Shown: positions 24,759-39,577, counted from the stretch's first letter. The stretch is DNA of 64,000 nucleotides from Scylla paramamosain (GCF_035594125.1 NW_026973697.1:267501-331500), one strand, 5' to 3'. Made by a program: numbers and translations. The notes: generated by a model not told the origin, from the letters alone.

Positions 24759-24936
24759 GCGTGCGTGTGTGATTCACCTACGTATTGCCTTGATTGTCAC
24801 GTCGTGGTCTTATAAACGGCATTTTTCCCTGCCGGTGAGAGTAAGTACAGCCTTGATTATGGGTAATGCGTTGTACAGTAAGTCTGAGCGAGACTGGCCA
24901 CGGGATAAGTTTGAGCTGCGAAACTTTTAGCACGCG

Positions 24937-24940
<4 letters not shown>

Positions 24941-24988
<48 letters not shown>

Positions 24989-25065
24989 GAACCAACTTTT
25001 ACCTGGTTCAGTAACTTTGTGTCAAAAGTTCTGGCACCAAGTAAACTACCAGCTGATGAGGTGAC

Positions 25066-25117
<52 letters not shown>

Positions 25118-25197
25118 GTCGTGTTATGATATTTTTTTTTAAATTCTCTCATACAGTTTTCATTTCCCTATTACGGTTGACGTCAAGCACGGCGTCT

Positions 25198-25254
<57 letters not shown>
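24941..25254. repeat. (CA)n 24941-24982, (TTA)n 25067-25117, (CA)n 25201-25254
   Basis: Three arrays within 315 bp separated by short unique segments. Confidence 0.95.
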
Positions 25255-25256
<2 letters not shown>

Positions 25257-25569
25257 TGATTAATTTCATGTAATCAACGTGGGAGTCAGTGTGTCTTTTG
25301 TTATTAGTAATTATGTAAACTAATCCCACAAACCTACTGCATGGAATGTGTCAGTACGTATGGGGTGAAATTAATTAATCTATAAAGAATTCAAGAAAAA
25401 GGAAAGGTGAAGAAAAGAATACATATTTACATTTATATCCCCTCACTCTCATCACTCTCCACTCCTCTTTTCCCTTTTCTCTTCACGCCCCCTCCCTCCA
25501 TCCCCCTTGACGTCAACTGCAGATCTAAACTCTATTTTATACCACCCGCCTACCACTTTCTCCCTTCTG

Positions 25570-25647
<78 letters not shown>
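25570..25647. repeat. (CT)n microsatellite
   Basis: About 39 CT units at the end of a pyrimidine-rich stretch beginning near 25437. Confidence 0.97.
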
Positions 25648-25650
<3 letters not shown>

Positions 25651-25883
25651 AATTCATCTACAGCATCTACAAGTGCTAAATGAATAATAAAACAAAATGC
25701 CATGTATAAATTTGTGAGGCGCGGGTTGCGTCTGGGTGTAATCTATTAAAAAAATACACCATTTTCTAATATTTTAATCTCTGTCTAAAAATATTTCTTA
25801 TCTAACACACAATTTCCTCCCTAAAACATCTTTTCCAACTGTGCATCCTTACATATACACTCTGGACACGTCATGTACCCCTC

Positions 25884-25887
<4 letters not shown>

Positions 25888-25921
<34 letters not shown>
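25888..25921. repeat. (GT)n microsatellite
   Basis: About 17 GT units. Confidence 0.9.
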
Positions 25922-25923
<2 letters not shown>

Positions 25924-25944
25924 CTCTTCCCTCAGATCACTGGT

Positions 25945-26551
<607 letters not shown>

Positions 26552-26680
26552 GAAAGGGAGAAAGATGCGGAGAGAATTATTCATAGGATCACCTATTAAC
26601 TATGCTTAATTATGCATCCACGAGCACCGTCCAGCAAAAAGTTAATTTAATCCCACCCCATCAATCTTCCACTCAGCTCA

Positions 26681-26816
<136 letters not shown>

Positions 26817-26941
26817 TCTTATGCATCCTCTTTCCTCATGGCAAATTTGTATAGTAAAAGTTTTACGTTGTGGTGGAAAAAGTAAAGTTCATAAAATATC
26901 TGCGCCGTAACTCACATCGTAATCGATAAATTGTATATAGT

Positions 26942-27092
<151 letters not shown>

Positions 27093-27399
27093 TGAAATGT
27101 CATTTTGAAAATATTGATGCAAGCACTACCGTGTGACGATCCACGTGTCAACACAGCCATTATTAATTAATGTGCAATTAGGGCAATCGCTCTATAGCTG
27201 CATGTGTAGATAGCGATGAAATATGACGTGAAGTAAATGAACTATAAAGGCATGAAAATTCGCTTATAAACAATAAAAAAAAATGTAAGTAAAGGAAACA
27301 TTGTGAAGGAGAGAAGCAGAGAAAAAAAAATAAATAAATAAAAACATAAGAGAGTGAAACTAACGGGCGTGGAAATGACGGTGGGACAGAACACGCAAA

Positions 27400-27400
<1 letters not shown>

Positions 27401-27426
<26 letters not shown>
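27401..27426. repeat. (CA)n microsatellite
   Basis: About 13 CA units. Confidence 0.9.
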
Positions 27427-27431
<5 letters not shown>

Positions 27432-27559
27432 TGTAGGTGACGGACACGTGTCAAAAAGAAACAAAGAAAGAAGAAAATATGAAATAAAAAAAAGGAAAAA
27501 AACTTGGGACAAATAATCAGGAAGGAGGGAAAAACAACATTAGGGAGAGAATAATCTTT

Positions 27560-27750
27560 GCATATCTAATACATGTATGTAACCTTAGTATGATGTGCAA
27601 TTATCTTAATTTTCAATCATTTTAACTTTTATTTTGTAAATACTTTTTAACATAATTTTTATATACTTTTACTCAACTTATATTGTACGGAGCTCTGGCC
27701 AAAGCAAATTTCAATTTGTAAGCTTATTATGCTGCATCTTGACAATAAAG

Positions 27751-27782
<32 letters not shown>
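27560..27782 (+). mobile_element. Possible 3' end of an unidentified retroelement with (ATCT)n tail
   Basis: Ends TTGACAATAAAGTTATCTATC then repeated ATCT. A polyadenylation-type AATAAA immediately before a short tetranucleotide tail is how many non-LTR elements and their SINEs end. No coding part is visible, and the left boundary is a guess. A chance TATC microsatellite is the alternative. Confidence 0.35.
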
Positions 27783-27923
27783 TCTCTCACTTTCCCATTT
27801 AATTTTCCTCTTCTTCCTGCTCCTCCTTTCAGATTTAATACAGCGCCATTTCTCTTTCGCTGGGACATCTTTCCTGCATAAATTTATCATAACTTATTCT
27901 ATACAGACGCATTATAAATAAGT

Positions 27924-27928
<5 letters not shown>

Positions 27929-27979
<51 letters not shown>
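27929..27979. repeat. (GT)n microsatellite
   Basis: About 25 GT units. Confidence 0.95.
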
Positions 27980-27980
<1 letters not shown>

Positions 27981-28013
27981 CTTAAGGCTATCTAACATCC
28001 CCTATTATTATCA

Positions 28014-28150
28014 TCATCTATCAATCTATCTGTTTATTTATCTGCCTTTTTGTCTATTTGTCTTTCTATCCACCTATCTATCAGCCTGTCTATTCAGTAT
28101 CCATCTCTGTATCTATCTATCTATTTATCTATCTATCTATTTATTTACCT
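28014..28150. repeat. Degenerate (CTAT)n region
   Basis: Imperfect CTAT/TTAT/CTGT tetranucleotides. An older, diverged relative of the nearby TATC arrays. Confidence 0.8.
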
Positions 28151-28199
28151 GTTGCCAGATATTTACAGAAATGGGGCCCTCGACTCTAATCCAATGTTT

Positions 28200-30290
28200 C
28201 AACACGGAGGGGAGCTGGCGGCAGGATGTAAAATAGATGGGTTTGCAAAGCTGGTGTGATGTTTATCTGGCTTGGCGTTGATTATCTGTATGAAAGAAAA
28301 ATAATGCAACGAGGAGGCTACATTATACTGTCACCGTTATTTTCTGTTCATCTATTTTAAAACTACTGTGTGTTGTTTTCCTATTTTTAAGTTAGCAAGT
28401 TCTCTTAGTAAGTACGTGGACTCTTACGTCATCACTCCTAACTTAACGCTTAAAAAGAAAAAAAAAAAAAAACACTGACTTGAATGCCACATGATGAACA
28501 GCTACAGGTCTGTGTGTAAGAACTGTTGTTGAGAAATTATACTAAGGTGGAACTTAGGAGGATGTGAGTGTCATAAAAAAAAATAAATAAATAAAAATAA
28601 AACACGTGCTTTATTTCTACAAACCTTCAGGGATCCATACTCGGTGATAAATTATGAATGACAAGGAAAGAATATAATACTGTTTTATTCTCCTCGCTCG
28701 AATCCCCTTCCCTTCCTTTCCTTCATTCCTTCTCCCGTCACTGAAGGCAAGATCGCGAACTTTCCCCCAGCAACTTGAGGACGGAGGTGGAAACTTCAAG
28801 TGTCCCCCAAGGCGAGGCAGGCAAATAAATCTATTTACCGACAAGTTACGATCAAGTTTATGTGGTTCGTCTCAGTTCGAAACCAATCAGGAGGAAATAA
28901 GGAAGGTGGATAAGTTTACGATTTAATTTATGAGGAGGAGGAGGAGCAGGAGCAGGAGGAGGAGGAGGAGCAGTAAAAGTAGCAGTAGATGGATGAGGAG
29001 GTGGAAAATAAACACAAAGGAACACAAAGGAAAGAAGAAAGGAAAGAACATACAACAACGGACCTGTTGCCCCAACGACGTTTTTGATAATAAACAACAC
29101 CGTCTTATCTAAACTGAATGAAGCAGAACAGTAAAAGCCACAGATTCCCCCAACTCAGTATTCCCTCCAGCAGGGGCTGCTGCTCACGTATACTTAAAAA
29201 TACATTTTCTTTTATAAAGGAACGAATACAGTCCACAATCTAAAAGAAGAACTTAATTTCATCACAAATAATAATTTTAAAAGGACAAAATATAACTGCT
29301 ATAATACTACATGTTAATTGTGGATTAGAGATTAATTATGCACGCAGTAGCTCTACAGAGCCGTCACACTGTCAACAACGCTGCAGGCGACAAGGTCATA
29401 ACATATTTAGCTGTTACGTATTCGTCAACACCTTCAGCAGCGCGGCGGTGGGCAGCACTGTGAAGACTGAGGGAAATTGAGGGATAAAAGTACGTACTTC
29501 ACTTAATATTGAACCGGAAAAAGTACGCACTTCAGTGAGACATGAAGTTAGAGACCGACATTTTGTGAGAAAATGGTTGACCACCATCTTGTTTCTAAAG
29601 CGAGGTGTCCTAATACTGGGAGTGGCGAGAGCTTCCTCCTCAAATCTAACAGAAGGATTCGCCGCCTTCATTCCCATTAGGTCATTAGCGTAACCTCTTG
29701 TAACTCAGCCAAACCTCACCCATCCTTACCTAATCCATCGCCTCGACCCTCCCTTGGCTGCCTATCCTTACGTAACCTCCATCGTTGGCTTACCTTTACC
29801 GAGGTTTCCTGGCGTGGCGCGGGAGGAAGTTAGGGAGCCGCCGGTCCTTAATTGTGGGAATCTTGCCCTGCACACATCTAAGTAGCCGGCAAAGTACGTA
29901 TATGTAAGCTGAGGCTCACGTCACTAGAGCACTGCGACACTTAACACTATGTCTGACGAGTTGGTGTCAACACTAACGCTATTCCTTCCTTGATCTTTTC
30001 CCGTAAATCACGTCGCGCCGCCATAACCGTCCGCCGTGACCACTAACTGGTACATTCAGCAGAGGACAATAGGTGTTAGAAGGCGTCTGTCACGTGTGAG
30101 CGTCTCAGCTTCAAACAACAAAAGGCGTATCACAAACAATTAAATAAGATTCTAACACATATATACATCACCTGATTCCCTTATAAACAGAGGATACCCT
30201 GCATCACTGTCCTTATAGCCCGCGTTCGACCCTCGCTCCGAAACCCACAATGAACCAGTTTCAAGAAGCCTGAACTATGAAGCTCTGATC
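28200..30290. other. Mostly unique noncoding DNA
   Basis: Contains a (GGA)n-like run at 28931-28972 and a duplicated AAAGTACG(T/C)ACTTCA motif near 29488 and 29519. The segment 29690-30120 is GC-richer with frequent CpG. An 87-codon minus-strand frame at 29414-29677 has no supporting evidence. A tRNA B-box-like GCGTTCGACC lies at 30222. Confidence 0.5.
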
Positions 30291-30293
30291 AAA

Positions 30294-30430
30294 TTAGGGA
30301 GCTTTAAGGGAAGATTAGACGGGTTTATGGATGGGGATGATAGGTGGAAATAGGTAGGTATATTTCATACAGAGACTGCCACGTGTAAGCCTGGTCGCTT
30401 CTTGCAGCTTCCCTTATTTATGTTCTTAAG
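30294..30430 (+). mobile_element. CR1-like LINE 3' end fragment
   Basis: Matches the last ~135 bp of the 752-2220 element: GGAGCTTTAAG, then ATGGATGGGGATGATAGGTG, then ACTGCCACGTGTAAGC and CTTCTTGCAGCTTCCCTTAT, ending TTATGTTCTTA. It is better preserved than the minus-strand copies. Confidence 0.88.
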
Positions 30431-30758
30431 GTAGCGAGAGACTTCAGCTTCCATGACTCCGCTCTGCCGACAGTACCGTCATCTGATAGCCTGACTCAAT
30501 GCTGACGTCGAGAACGGGTAGAATCAGTGGGTAACTCAGTTATTCATAATATTCCCAACCTATCTCCAAACACCTTTTTTATTTATTTATTTATTTTTTT
30601 TAATCTTTAGTATCTTCTATAGAGAAACAAATGATTGGGGATATACTATTCAAATTCTGTTCATATCAGTATTACAACAGCAGGCATTTCAAAATTTTAA
30701 CAATTACGATTACTATTAGCTCCCATAGGTAAGACATATTATGAGCTATGATCTTCGT

Positions 30759-30760
<2 letters not shown>

Positions 30761-30833
<73 letters not shown>
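30761..30833. repeat. (GA)n microsatellite
   Basis: About 36 GA units. Confidence 0.97.
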
Positions 30834-30837
<4 letters not shown>

Positions 30838-31209
30838 ATATTTTGTGGTTTACTACCAATATGTATGCTTGAGTCTACCATTCCAAAAACGCACCTTATA
30901 TATTTTCTTTCGTTTCTCTGGAAAAAGAAAACTTATCCTGATGCAGGATAAACTATTGTAGTATTCTGAACTGTCTCGGTGTACAAGAAAATATACAACA
31001 GCAGCCTTGGTGTTCAGCTCGATAACTTCACCTACAGACTTACAATAAACAATCTAACAAATAGATGCACCGTTCATCACTGCAGTCATCGCGACGTTCA
31101 TAATGGTGCGAGGTGGTGGTTAAATTTCTACACACACACACGCACACACACACACACACACAAAGGGAAGGAACAAGAGACAAGGATGATGGAGGAAGAG
31201 GGACGATGA

Positions 31210-32050
31210 AAATGAAGGAAGGAAGGAAGGGAGAAATCGAGTTAGGACGTAGATCACAAATGCGGTGAGTCACAGATTGCCTGCCCCTCCTCACCTGTTT
31301 TATCATAATTGCATCAAGAGCTCACCTGCGCCACTGATGAGACGAAACAGAGTGGGGAAGACGAAAGCAACCTCGTGTACCTGTGATGAAAATAAACGAA
31401 ATTTTAGATGCAAACTATACACTTCTCGAGAAAATAAAAATAAGACTTAACTTTCTATACGTCTGAGTGGCTGGTTCTCTCTCTCTCTTTCTCTCTCTCA
31501 TAATTTCTTCCTGACTCATATTCATCACCACATACCTTACCCATCTCCACTTATTTCAAAAACCATCTTTTTTTTTTCTCCCTTTAATTGTTTTTTTTTT
31601 TCCAGCATGGAACGGCTGTGAGAGATGACGAATGGAATGGACAGAGAAAAATTAGAGTGGAGGGGAACTTAATAAAATGGATATCATATTATTGTCTTTC
31701 TGGCTGTCCCTGAGCAAAAGAAATCCCACAGAAAATTACACTGGAATAAATAAAAAAAAAAAAAATACCAAAAAAGATGAAGCTAAGATAGAAAAGACAA
31801 GACAAACATAAAAGTAATGACAGGAGATTACAAGAAAAAAAAATCAGTTAATAGAAAAGGCATGACACATTCAAAACTAAACTAAAAAAAGAAAATAAAA
31901 GAAAAAAAGGAGACATAAATGGAAAAGGAAAAAAAAGTGAAAAAAGGAGGAAATATTGAAAAAGTAAATTAACATGAATTAACATGAATGTAAGGACGAG
32001 TCAATAACTGAACATTGCGTCAAATATACGATGACACTTTACTGTACGTG
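31210..32050. other. A-rich noncoding stretch
   Basis: Largely A-rich with repeated GAAAAAA motifs in its second half. No gene recognised. Confidence 0.5.
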
Positions 32051-32052
32051 GC

Positions 32053-32056
<4 letters not shown>

Positions 32057-32114
<58 letters not shown>
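32057..32114. repeat. (GA)n microsatellite
   Basis: About 29 GA units. Confidence 0.97.
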
Positions 32115-32117
<3 letters not shown>

Positions 32118-32119
32118 AC

Positions 32120-32770
<651 letters not shown>

Positions 32771-32779
32771 AGAATGATA

Positions 32780-35260
32780 GGCACTTAAACTTCGGGGACG
32801 CGCCAGGAAACACTTCTATGCTCTCTTACTGTGACACTTATTTGCTGTTTTAATTAATTTGCGTTTCACTTAAATCTTGTGAGTGTCATGCAGTAAATTA
32901 AATTTTGTAGCGGAGTCTCCTGTGTTGTGAAGTAAATTGAATGTTGTCTTGTTTTACGCGTATATGAGAACGGCAAAGGACAAGAAGTAACTGTAAAAAC
33001 ACTACTCCTTCCTTACTGTCCTAAAAAAATATATATGTAAAAAGTTAAATAGACCAAAGCTTCATTCGGCTTGCCCAGTTTAGTTTCTGCTGCGTCTTGA
33101 AACATTCCGAATCATATCAAAGTAAAAAAATTATGTGTGTTCAGACAATAATGCATAGGAAAGTAGATTTAATGAAATGTACAAAACACTATTATCATAC
33201 TTGTGCATCTCTTCCTGTTTCTACGCAAGTTTAGGATAACCAATAATTCCTCGTCTAAACGTCTAAACCTTTTATTATTTGTTTTATTTATTTTATGTTT
33301 GTCGCGTTCCTAGATATTGGTAGTGACGCAGCAGACAAAAAACCGCATCATGTCAATAAATAATATTCCATAATTTACACTGTCGTCTTTATCAGTATAG
33401 AGTAATTGACTTATTACCGTAAACCAGAATATTTCCAGCCACGATCATAAATAATAAATTATCACGATGCGTCACAACAATTGATAATTTCACAAATCGT
33501 GTCGTTAGTTCCCATGAAATGTGTACCATGATGATCAACTAGTAAAAGTTTTGCCATACATGAATTTGATTTAACACGTAATTATGTAAACTACATGTGC
33601 AGCCCTGGAGAGAATGGGCCGCGGTCACGAGTCACTGTGCAGCGGCGCAGCCAAGCAGGTGTCTGGGGCAGGATTTGGCTGCACGGGACACCAGGAGAGG
33701 TGCCGCTGCGTGCGCGGGCATGCCTGGCTTGCCCCCCTACCCCGCCAAAAAAAAAAAAGTAGGTTCAAAGGAAACCTAATAGAATTCTTCTAAAACCTAA
33801 GTCATGTAGCAACCTAAATGTAAATACACAATTTCCCACAGATCACTCTAGCTTCATGAGAAACCCTTTACAAAATTATACCACAGCCTTTTAAAGCTTT
33901 CAAAACGAAACAGTTATTCTAACTCTTATTAATCTATTTTCGCTATTATTTGGAACAAACTGCCTTCACAGACAATAATCAGTAACTGAAACCCTTCAAG
34001 AAAGAACAGACATGAAAGCGAATCCCTACATTGTCTCTTCTCATCCCAATGAACACACCAGGAATCACTGCTCCTTCACACGCGTTATTAACGTTTCTTT
34101 TATTACGGATTGCGAAATCTTACATGCATCCACACCGAGCTTGTGTATATATACATATACATACGAACGGCCAAAAAGGAAAGAGCCAAAAAGGAAAGAG
34201 ATGTATAGAAACTGTATGAGGAAGGCTTACAATTTAGATCTTAGCCGAGCTCTATCAAAAGCTTTTCAGATCTAAAGCAAAAAGATTTTTTTTTTTCTTT
34301 GCCAGAACTCCTAAAAGAGATTAAACAAGATTCATTGCGGAGAGCCGGATGATCATCACTGGCTCGCCATTCATGCCATTCATCGTGAGCAAACAGATCC
34401 TTAAGAATCTACAGACTGAGGAAGGATTCAGAGTGGTAGTTCGTGGGATTGGAGAGGTCACCCTTTTTAGGAACATGATGAATGCAGGTTAACCTTCAGC
34501 AGGGAGAAATTGTCAGTGCTGATAGGTAAAGTAGAAAGATTAAACCATATAAAGAGCGAACACCAAGCACAGATTCTACATATTAGTCAGATTACACAAT
34601 TTAACAATGATATGCTTAGATACAATACATAGCACTGGATCACATGTAAACAACCTACACCTTGTTTATATTCATTAAGTGATATTAAGCTCCGTTTTTT
34701 TTCCTGTGTGTGTGTGTGAAGCATAACCTCATGTTAGAAAAGTATATGTACAATGTGTACAAATATACATCACAGTAATTAACAAAATCAAATTCCTTTT
34801 CTCCTCCACATCCGGACATACGATGCGTCTCTAATTAGGTCAACGGTTGTGAAGGTCAGTAGGGAACAAACGACTCGCATCACATCAGTCAACTTTTTCT
34901 TTTTTAATCCCTCGTTCAGCTAATCACTCAGTCCCTCCCTCCTTCCTTCTTTCTTTCCTCACCTCTTTGTTGCTGTTCTCTTCTCTGCCCTCTGCACTTT
35001 ATACTTGTTTTCCGGACCTTCCTGCTTTTCCCGTCCTTCCGTTTAATCTTCTCTTCAAATTTTCCCTCTCTATATTCTTCCGTTAGTAATGCCGTTATCG
35101 TTATCAACCTACTTCCCTTACACATCTTCCATCCTTTTCCCCCCAACTTCACTGTTTCAACAAACTCATTCTGTTCCCTATCTCATCTTGCTTCATTTTC
35201 TCAATCTTCTTCATCAAAGGACGAGATAAAGTTTCGTCTCCTAAAGGAAGCTCCCGGAGA
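32780..35260. other. Unique AT-rich noncoding DNA
   Basis: No gene, LINE or TIR was recognised. A GC-rich patch (33601-33745) ends in a 12-bp A-run and may be a small retroposed sequence. A 15-bp unit GCCAAAAAGGAAAGA is duplicated at 34171-34200. Confidence 0.5.
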
Positions 35261-35268
35261 AAGACTAA

Positions 35269-35461
35269 CCAATCACAAAGCTTTTTCATTAGGGAAGCAA
35301 CCAACCAGAATCCCTTTTCATCCCTCTTCAGCCAATCACCGAGTTCTCTCCCCTCTCGTCAAGCCTCCCACTGGCGTCCAAATGCTGTCCAATCAGAGCG
35401 CCATTCAGCCCCATCATTTACGTCCAATCAGCACCAAGTTATGCCTGCGTGTCTGCCCAAT
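35269..35461 (+). promoter_or_regulatory. Cluster of five same-strand CCAAT boxes
   Basis: CCAAT occurs at 35269, 35332, 35389, 35424 and 35457, all on the plus strand, and four of the five extend to CCAATCA. NF-Y binds CCAATCA cores, and repeated boxes are typical of strong animal promoters. No coding exon is identified nearby, so it may serve an untranslated first exon or a distant gene, or be a neutral repeat. Confidence 0.35.
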
Positions 35462-35469
35462 CTGGAAGT

Positions 35470-36600
35470 CGCGGAGCGGTACGTCAGCTAACCACTCACG
35501 AACAAAAAGCTCATTACACATCAACCAACCAAATTAGTTGATATCCCTGGGCGCTGCCATAATGAGGAAACAAGTTCATTTAGATAGAAACGAAGCAGGA
35601 AGAAATGGAGAAGAGCGAGAGTGAGAGGGAAGGGTGAGAAAGAGAAGCCAGCGAGGGGAAGAGAGCGAAGGACTGGAAACATTAGCAAAACTGTCTGTCA
35701 TGCACCTTCCTTCTCGTCCCTCACACTTATTGAAAAATAGTAATTAAACAGCGAGTGGCATAAACACGACATAGGGTTAGAGAGAGAGAGAGAGAGAGGG
35801 GGGGCATGATTAAGTTACTTCCTAGTCACATAATTTCCTTTCTCACAGACATTATTCCCATTGATTTCTTACAGTAACAGCTGATTATAACCTTGCATCG
35901 TCCTACTATGAAATCATCCTTCACTTCCCTCACTGCATCAAAGGAAACTCAAAAGGTTATCAACTTCTCCCCTTCTTCCGGCTCTCGCTTTCTCCTCTCC
36001 ATACTTGTCTTGCATTTTTTTTTCATCTCTCTTCCCTCACCACGAGTTCGTTTTGCTTTCTCTTATCACACACGTCTTCTCAGATGCGCTTCCCCTTGGC
36101 TCTAATTCCCGCAACTACTTCTAAGTGATCAAAAAGTATGGAAAATTCAGCAGTAAGGAAAGGAGAGCAAGGAAAAGAGAAGCTCAAAATGCAAGTAATA
36201 CGAGAAAAAGAGAAGAGAGGGAGGGAGGAAAGAAGGAAAAGAAAAAGGAGGAGGAGAAAGAGGAGAAGGTGCAAAGGAAGGTAATGTGTAGGTTACTCTT
36301 AGTCTCAAGAAACAAACTGGAAGTGAAACTGCGACTTTCTGTGAAACTTGCTCCTGTTATAATGAGAATTAGAAGGCGGTGAGGGGAAGGGCTGCGAGAC
36401 GAGAAGGGTCCAAGACGAGAAGCTCTGGAGTAGGAGAAGGAGAGCGAGAGAAGGGGAGAGGTGAAAGAAAAGGCGAGGATGGAGAAAGGGATGCGAAGGG
36501 AGAGGCAAGGAGGGAGGAACAAGTAAGGTTTATGTACTCGTTAGCATGCATATGACTGAAACTTGTGACGCCATGAAAAAGAACTTTTTTTTTATTTACA
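35470..36600. other. Noncoding, purine-rich in part
   Basis: Short GA run at 35780-35798. The segment 36125-36530 is strongly purine-rich on the plus strand. No gene is supported. Confidence 0.5.
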
Positions 36601-36603
36601 ATA

Positions 36604-38390
36604 CGTGTGTGTGTGTGTGTGTGTGTGTGTGTAAGTGACCTTGTCTGTGCTTGCTCGTGCATGTCCCTTTATTGGTGCACGCAGTCACAGTCACACAGCT
36701 CCGGAGTTCCGTTCAAAAATACTCGAGCGTTGATTTCTCTGCCTTTCCTTATTTTTGTTGTTAAGTATCCTCCTCTCATGCTTTCTCCTTGTTATTCACT
36801 ATTGGCAACACACACGGAGTCACAACCACAAATCCTAGCATCATTGCCAATAACATCTTTAACCACTACTGTCGCCATCACCACCACCACTATCACCACA
36901 ACTTAATACTGCTACCACAATGTATCAACACCCTATATTTACTCTTTTTAATCGTCTGTCACACACACACACACACACACACGAGAAAATAGCACCAGCA
37001 CCATGATAATTCCTAGTCGCCCCTGCATATACACACAAATGCACGAATATTCCTCTAAATGACAGATTCATGATCATGGTAAATGTCTAAAGTGATAGCG
37101 AGTAACCACAGCCATTAATATAAAGCGATTGCGGTGGTGGTGTGGGTGATGGATGAAGCGACCGTGGCCATTAATTATCGAGGTCAGCGCTGTGACTGAT
37201 ATTGGGAAGGCATGCACCGCGTGGAGGAGGCGAAGACGAAGAGGACGACACGGACGATAAGACTGCTTAAGGAGAGGACGAGGAAGAGGACAAGGAAGGG
37301 AAGGAGAAGGCAACGAAGAGTGGTAAGGGGAGAAAGATTAGTTAGAAAAGTAGTAGTAGTAGTAGTAGTAGAGATGAAAGCTCCCATATCCAATGTCCCA
37401 AGGCTATCAGAAAAAAAATGAAGTCCCATGCAGTGTAGAGAAACTGTATGGATTTTTTGTATCAGAAAGAGAAAAGAGATAAGAACTGCTACTGCTGCTT
37501 TAATTCACTGCTAGGCAACCAACAATAGCCTCAGAAAATCAGCATTTCAAAGGTGAACGAGAAAGAATCTAATTACAGTTTGCTAAGAGGCGTGTAATAT
37601 CCCATCTGTGGAGTGGATTCCAAATACTTGTCTATTTTTGAAAGTTGTTTCTGTTGAGCTAATCTAATGTAACTTAACCTTAACTAACCTAAGACATACA
37701 TGATAATCAAAACTGTTGCTCTGTTGTTGGTTTTCTACTGCTAAAACAACAATAATGAGTGTTCTGTTGCCCTTTCATCAGAACATTGCCACCTCACTTC
37801 AGTCTTAACTTAACCTATTCCATCAGACAACGCTCCACATTTGCGAGGCAGACACCTGTTTCTGCATTCCTTTAATCTTCAATGTATAAAGGTCTGTACA
37901 TTATTTACCTTCCACTGATACATTCAGGGAATACACTTTTCATCCACCCTCTGATATGCAGTAAGATGGTCTTCCTGTTCAGTTATATTGCATGACTGTG
38001 AACACTATGGAGGCACACTATTAGAAAACAGACAAACAGACAGACGGAACACAGCTGTTTCTATACTGGACATGTTTCATAACCAGTAAAAAACAATAAT
38101 AATGCCACGGTGGATTACCTCTTGAACAAATGTTTCAATAAAAGTCCTATGGCTAAAATTCAGGAGGGTGGCCTCTGCCCTCAAACTACAAGCTATTAAC
38201 TTTATACTCATGAGTGGAAATACCTTGAAGGAGGAAAGGCTTTCCACCGCCCGCATGCAGAAGGGGAACTGCACAGAACGAGCAGGACAGACGCCTCGTT
38301 TCTGGACATAATTTAGTTTCCACCCAAATGACACAAGTTTTCTTCGTGTTATTGTTGAACCGAGTTGGTTTATGCTGGACACACACACAC
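36604..38390. other. Noncoding, with short arrays
   Basis: Short (GT)n at 36605-36632 and (CA)n at 36961-36982, a GA/AAG-rich patch at 37210-37380 ending in (GTA)n, and otherwise unique DNA. No gene recognised. Confidence 0.5.
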
Positions 38391-38395
38391 ATACA

Positions 38396-38397
<2 letters not shown>

Positions 38398-38470
<73 letters not shown>
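38398..38470. repeat. (CT)n microsatellite
   Basis: About 36 CT units. Confidence 0.97.
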
Positions 38471-38473
<3 letters not shown>

Positions 38474-39295
38474 GGCAATTTCTGGGTTATCTCAATCTTT
38501 CTTTCCCTTTGTTGTTTCTTGAAAATGAGATGTTCATGTAAGGCCTCCCTCCCCTTCCCTTCCCTCCTTTCACTCGCCTTCCTTCAGTCATAAAGCAGGA
38601 AGGATGTTGGAAGTTAAGACGATGAGATTATTGCAGCCCGTATGGATTATGTGGATTTATGTATACCAGCTCTCTGTCTCTCTCTCTCTCACTCACACAC
38701 ACACACGCACTCTAGGTGGACCGTCAGCCACACACAGAGGACAACTGTAATTAATCCAAGGCCGCGACGCTTCTATTGTCTGTAGATTAATGGCTACCTT
38801 GCTCTCCTCTCCCCTCATTCCCCTCACTTTCGCCTCACTGCTTCCTCTCTTACTCCAATTCACCAAAGTTACAAGCGTCCTCTAATCCTCGCTCCCTGTT
38901 TTGTCATTAGCGTCTCATTCTGTCACTTGCTTTGACTGTAAATTTCTCTTTGTTTTTCTGTTGTCCAATTTTGCGTCACGGCACCACCTTCAATTTCGTC
39001 TTTCAATATCGTGTTTCACATTTTTTTTTCTTTTTGACTGCTCTTCATTCGTTCAGATTTTCTTTATTTATTTCCCACATTCGTACATCTCCTGTTCTCA
39101 TATCGTTCTTTTTTTTCTTTTTTTTTTCTTTTTTTTCCCCGTCGCCATCTTGTACGTAAACTTAACTTGCGCAGGAGTTACAATTACTGTCTTTTCTTCT
39201 TGGCATTTCCAATTACAAAAGTTTCCTGTTTTGTCCTGAACGTTTTCATCCTTTTATTCTCATTGTTTTGTCTTGTGTTTACTTAATTATTTCTG

Positions 39296-39297
<2 letters not shown>

Positions 39298-39389
<92 letters not shown>
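39298..39389. repeat. (CT)n microsatellite
   Basis: About 46 CT units within a T-rich stretch (38900-39480). Confidence 0.97.
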
Positions 39390-39393
<4 letters not shown>

Positions 39394-39535
39394 GTTTCCA
39401 TCTCATTCATCTTCCCTAGAGGACAAACCTTCGCTCTATTCCTCTATTTCCTCTTCCTCTTCCTGCAAACCAATCTTCTTCTTTAATTCCAGATTTCGAA
39501 AACAACGATAATGATCTGTGTGAAAGAACCAATCG

Positions 39536-39539
<4 letters not shown>

Positions 39540-39577
<38 letters not shown>
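39540..39577. repeat. (GT)n microsatellite
   Basis: About 19 GT units, followed by ACC/ATC-rich sequence to about 39960 without a gene. Confidence 0.95.

Noticed and set aside
29414..29677. 87-codon minus-strand open frame starting at ATG
   Set aside because: Starts well, but has an internal repeat and no domain, promoter or splice support.
30222..30236. B-box-like motif considered as a tRNA gene
   Set aside because: No A box or cloverleaf pairing could be found around it; kept only as a possible SINE head.
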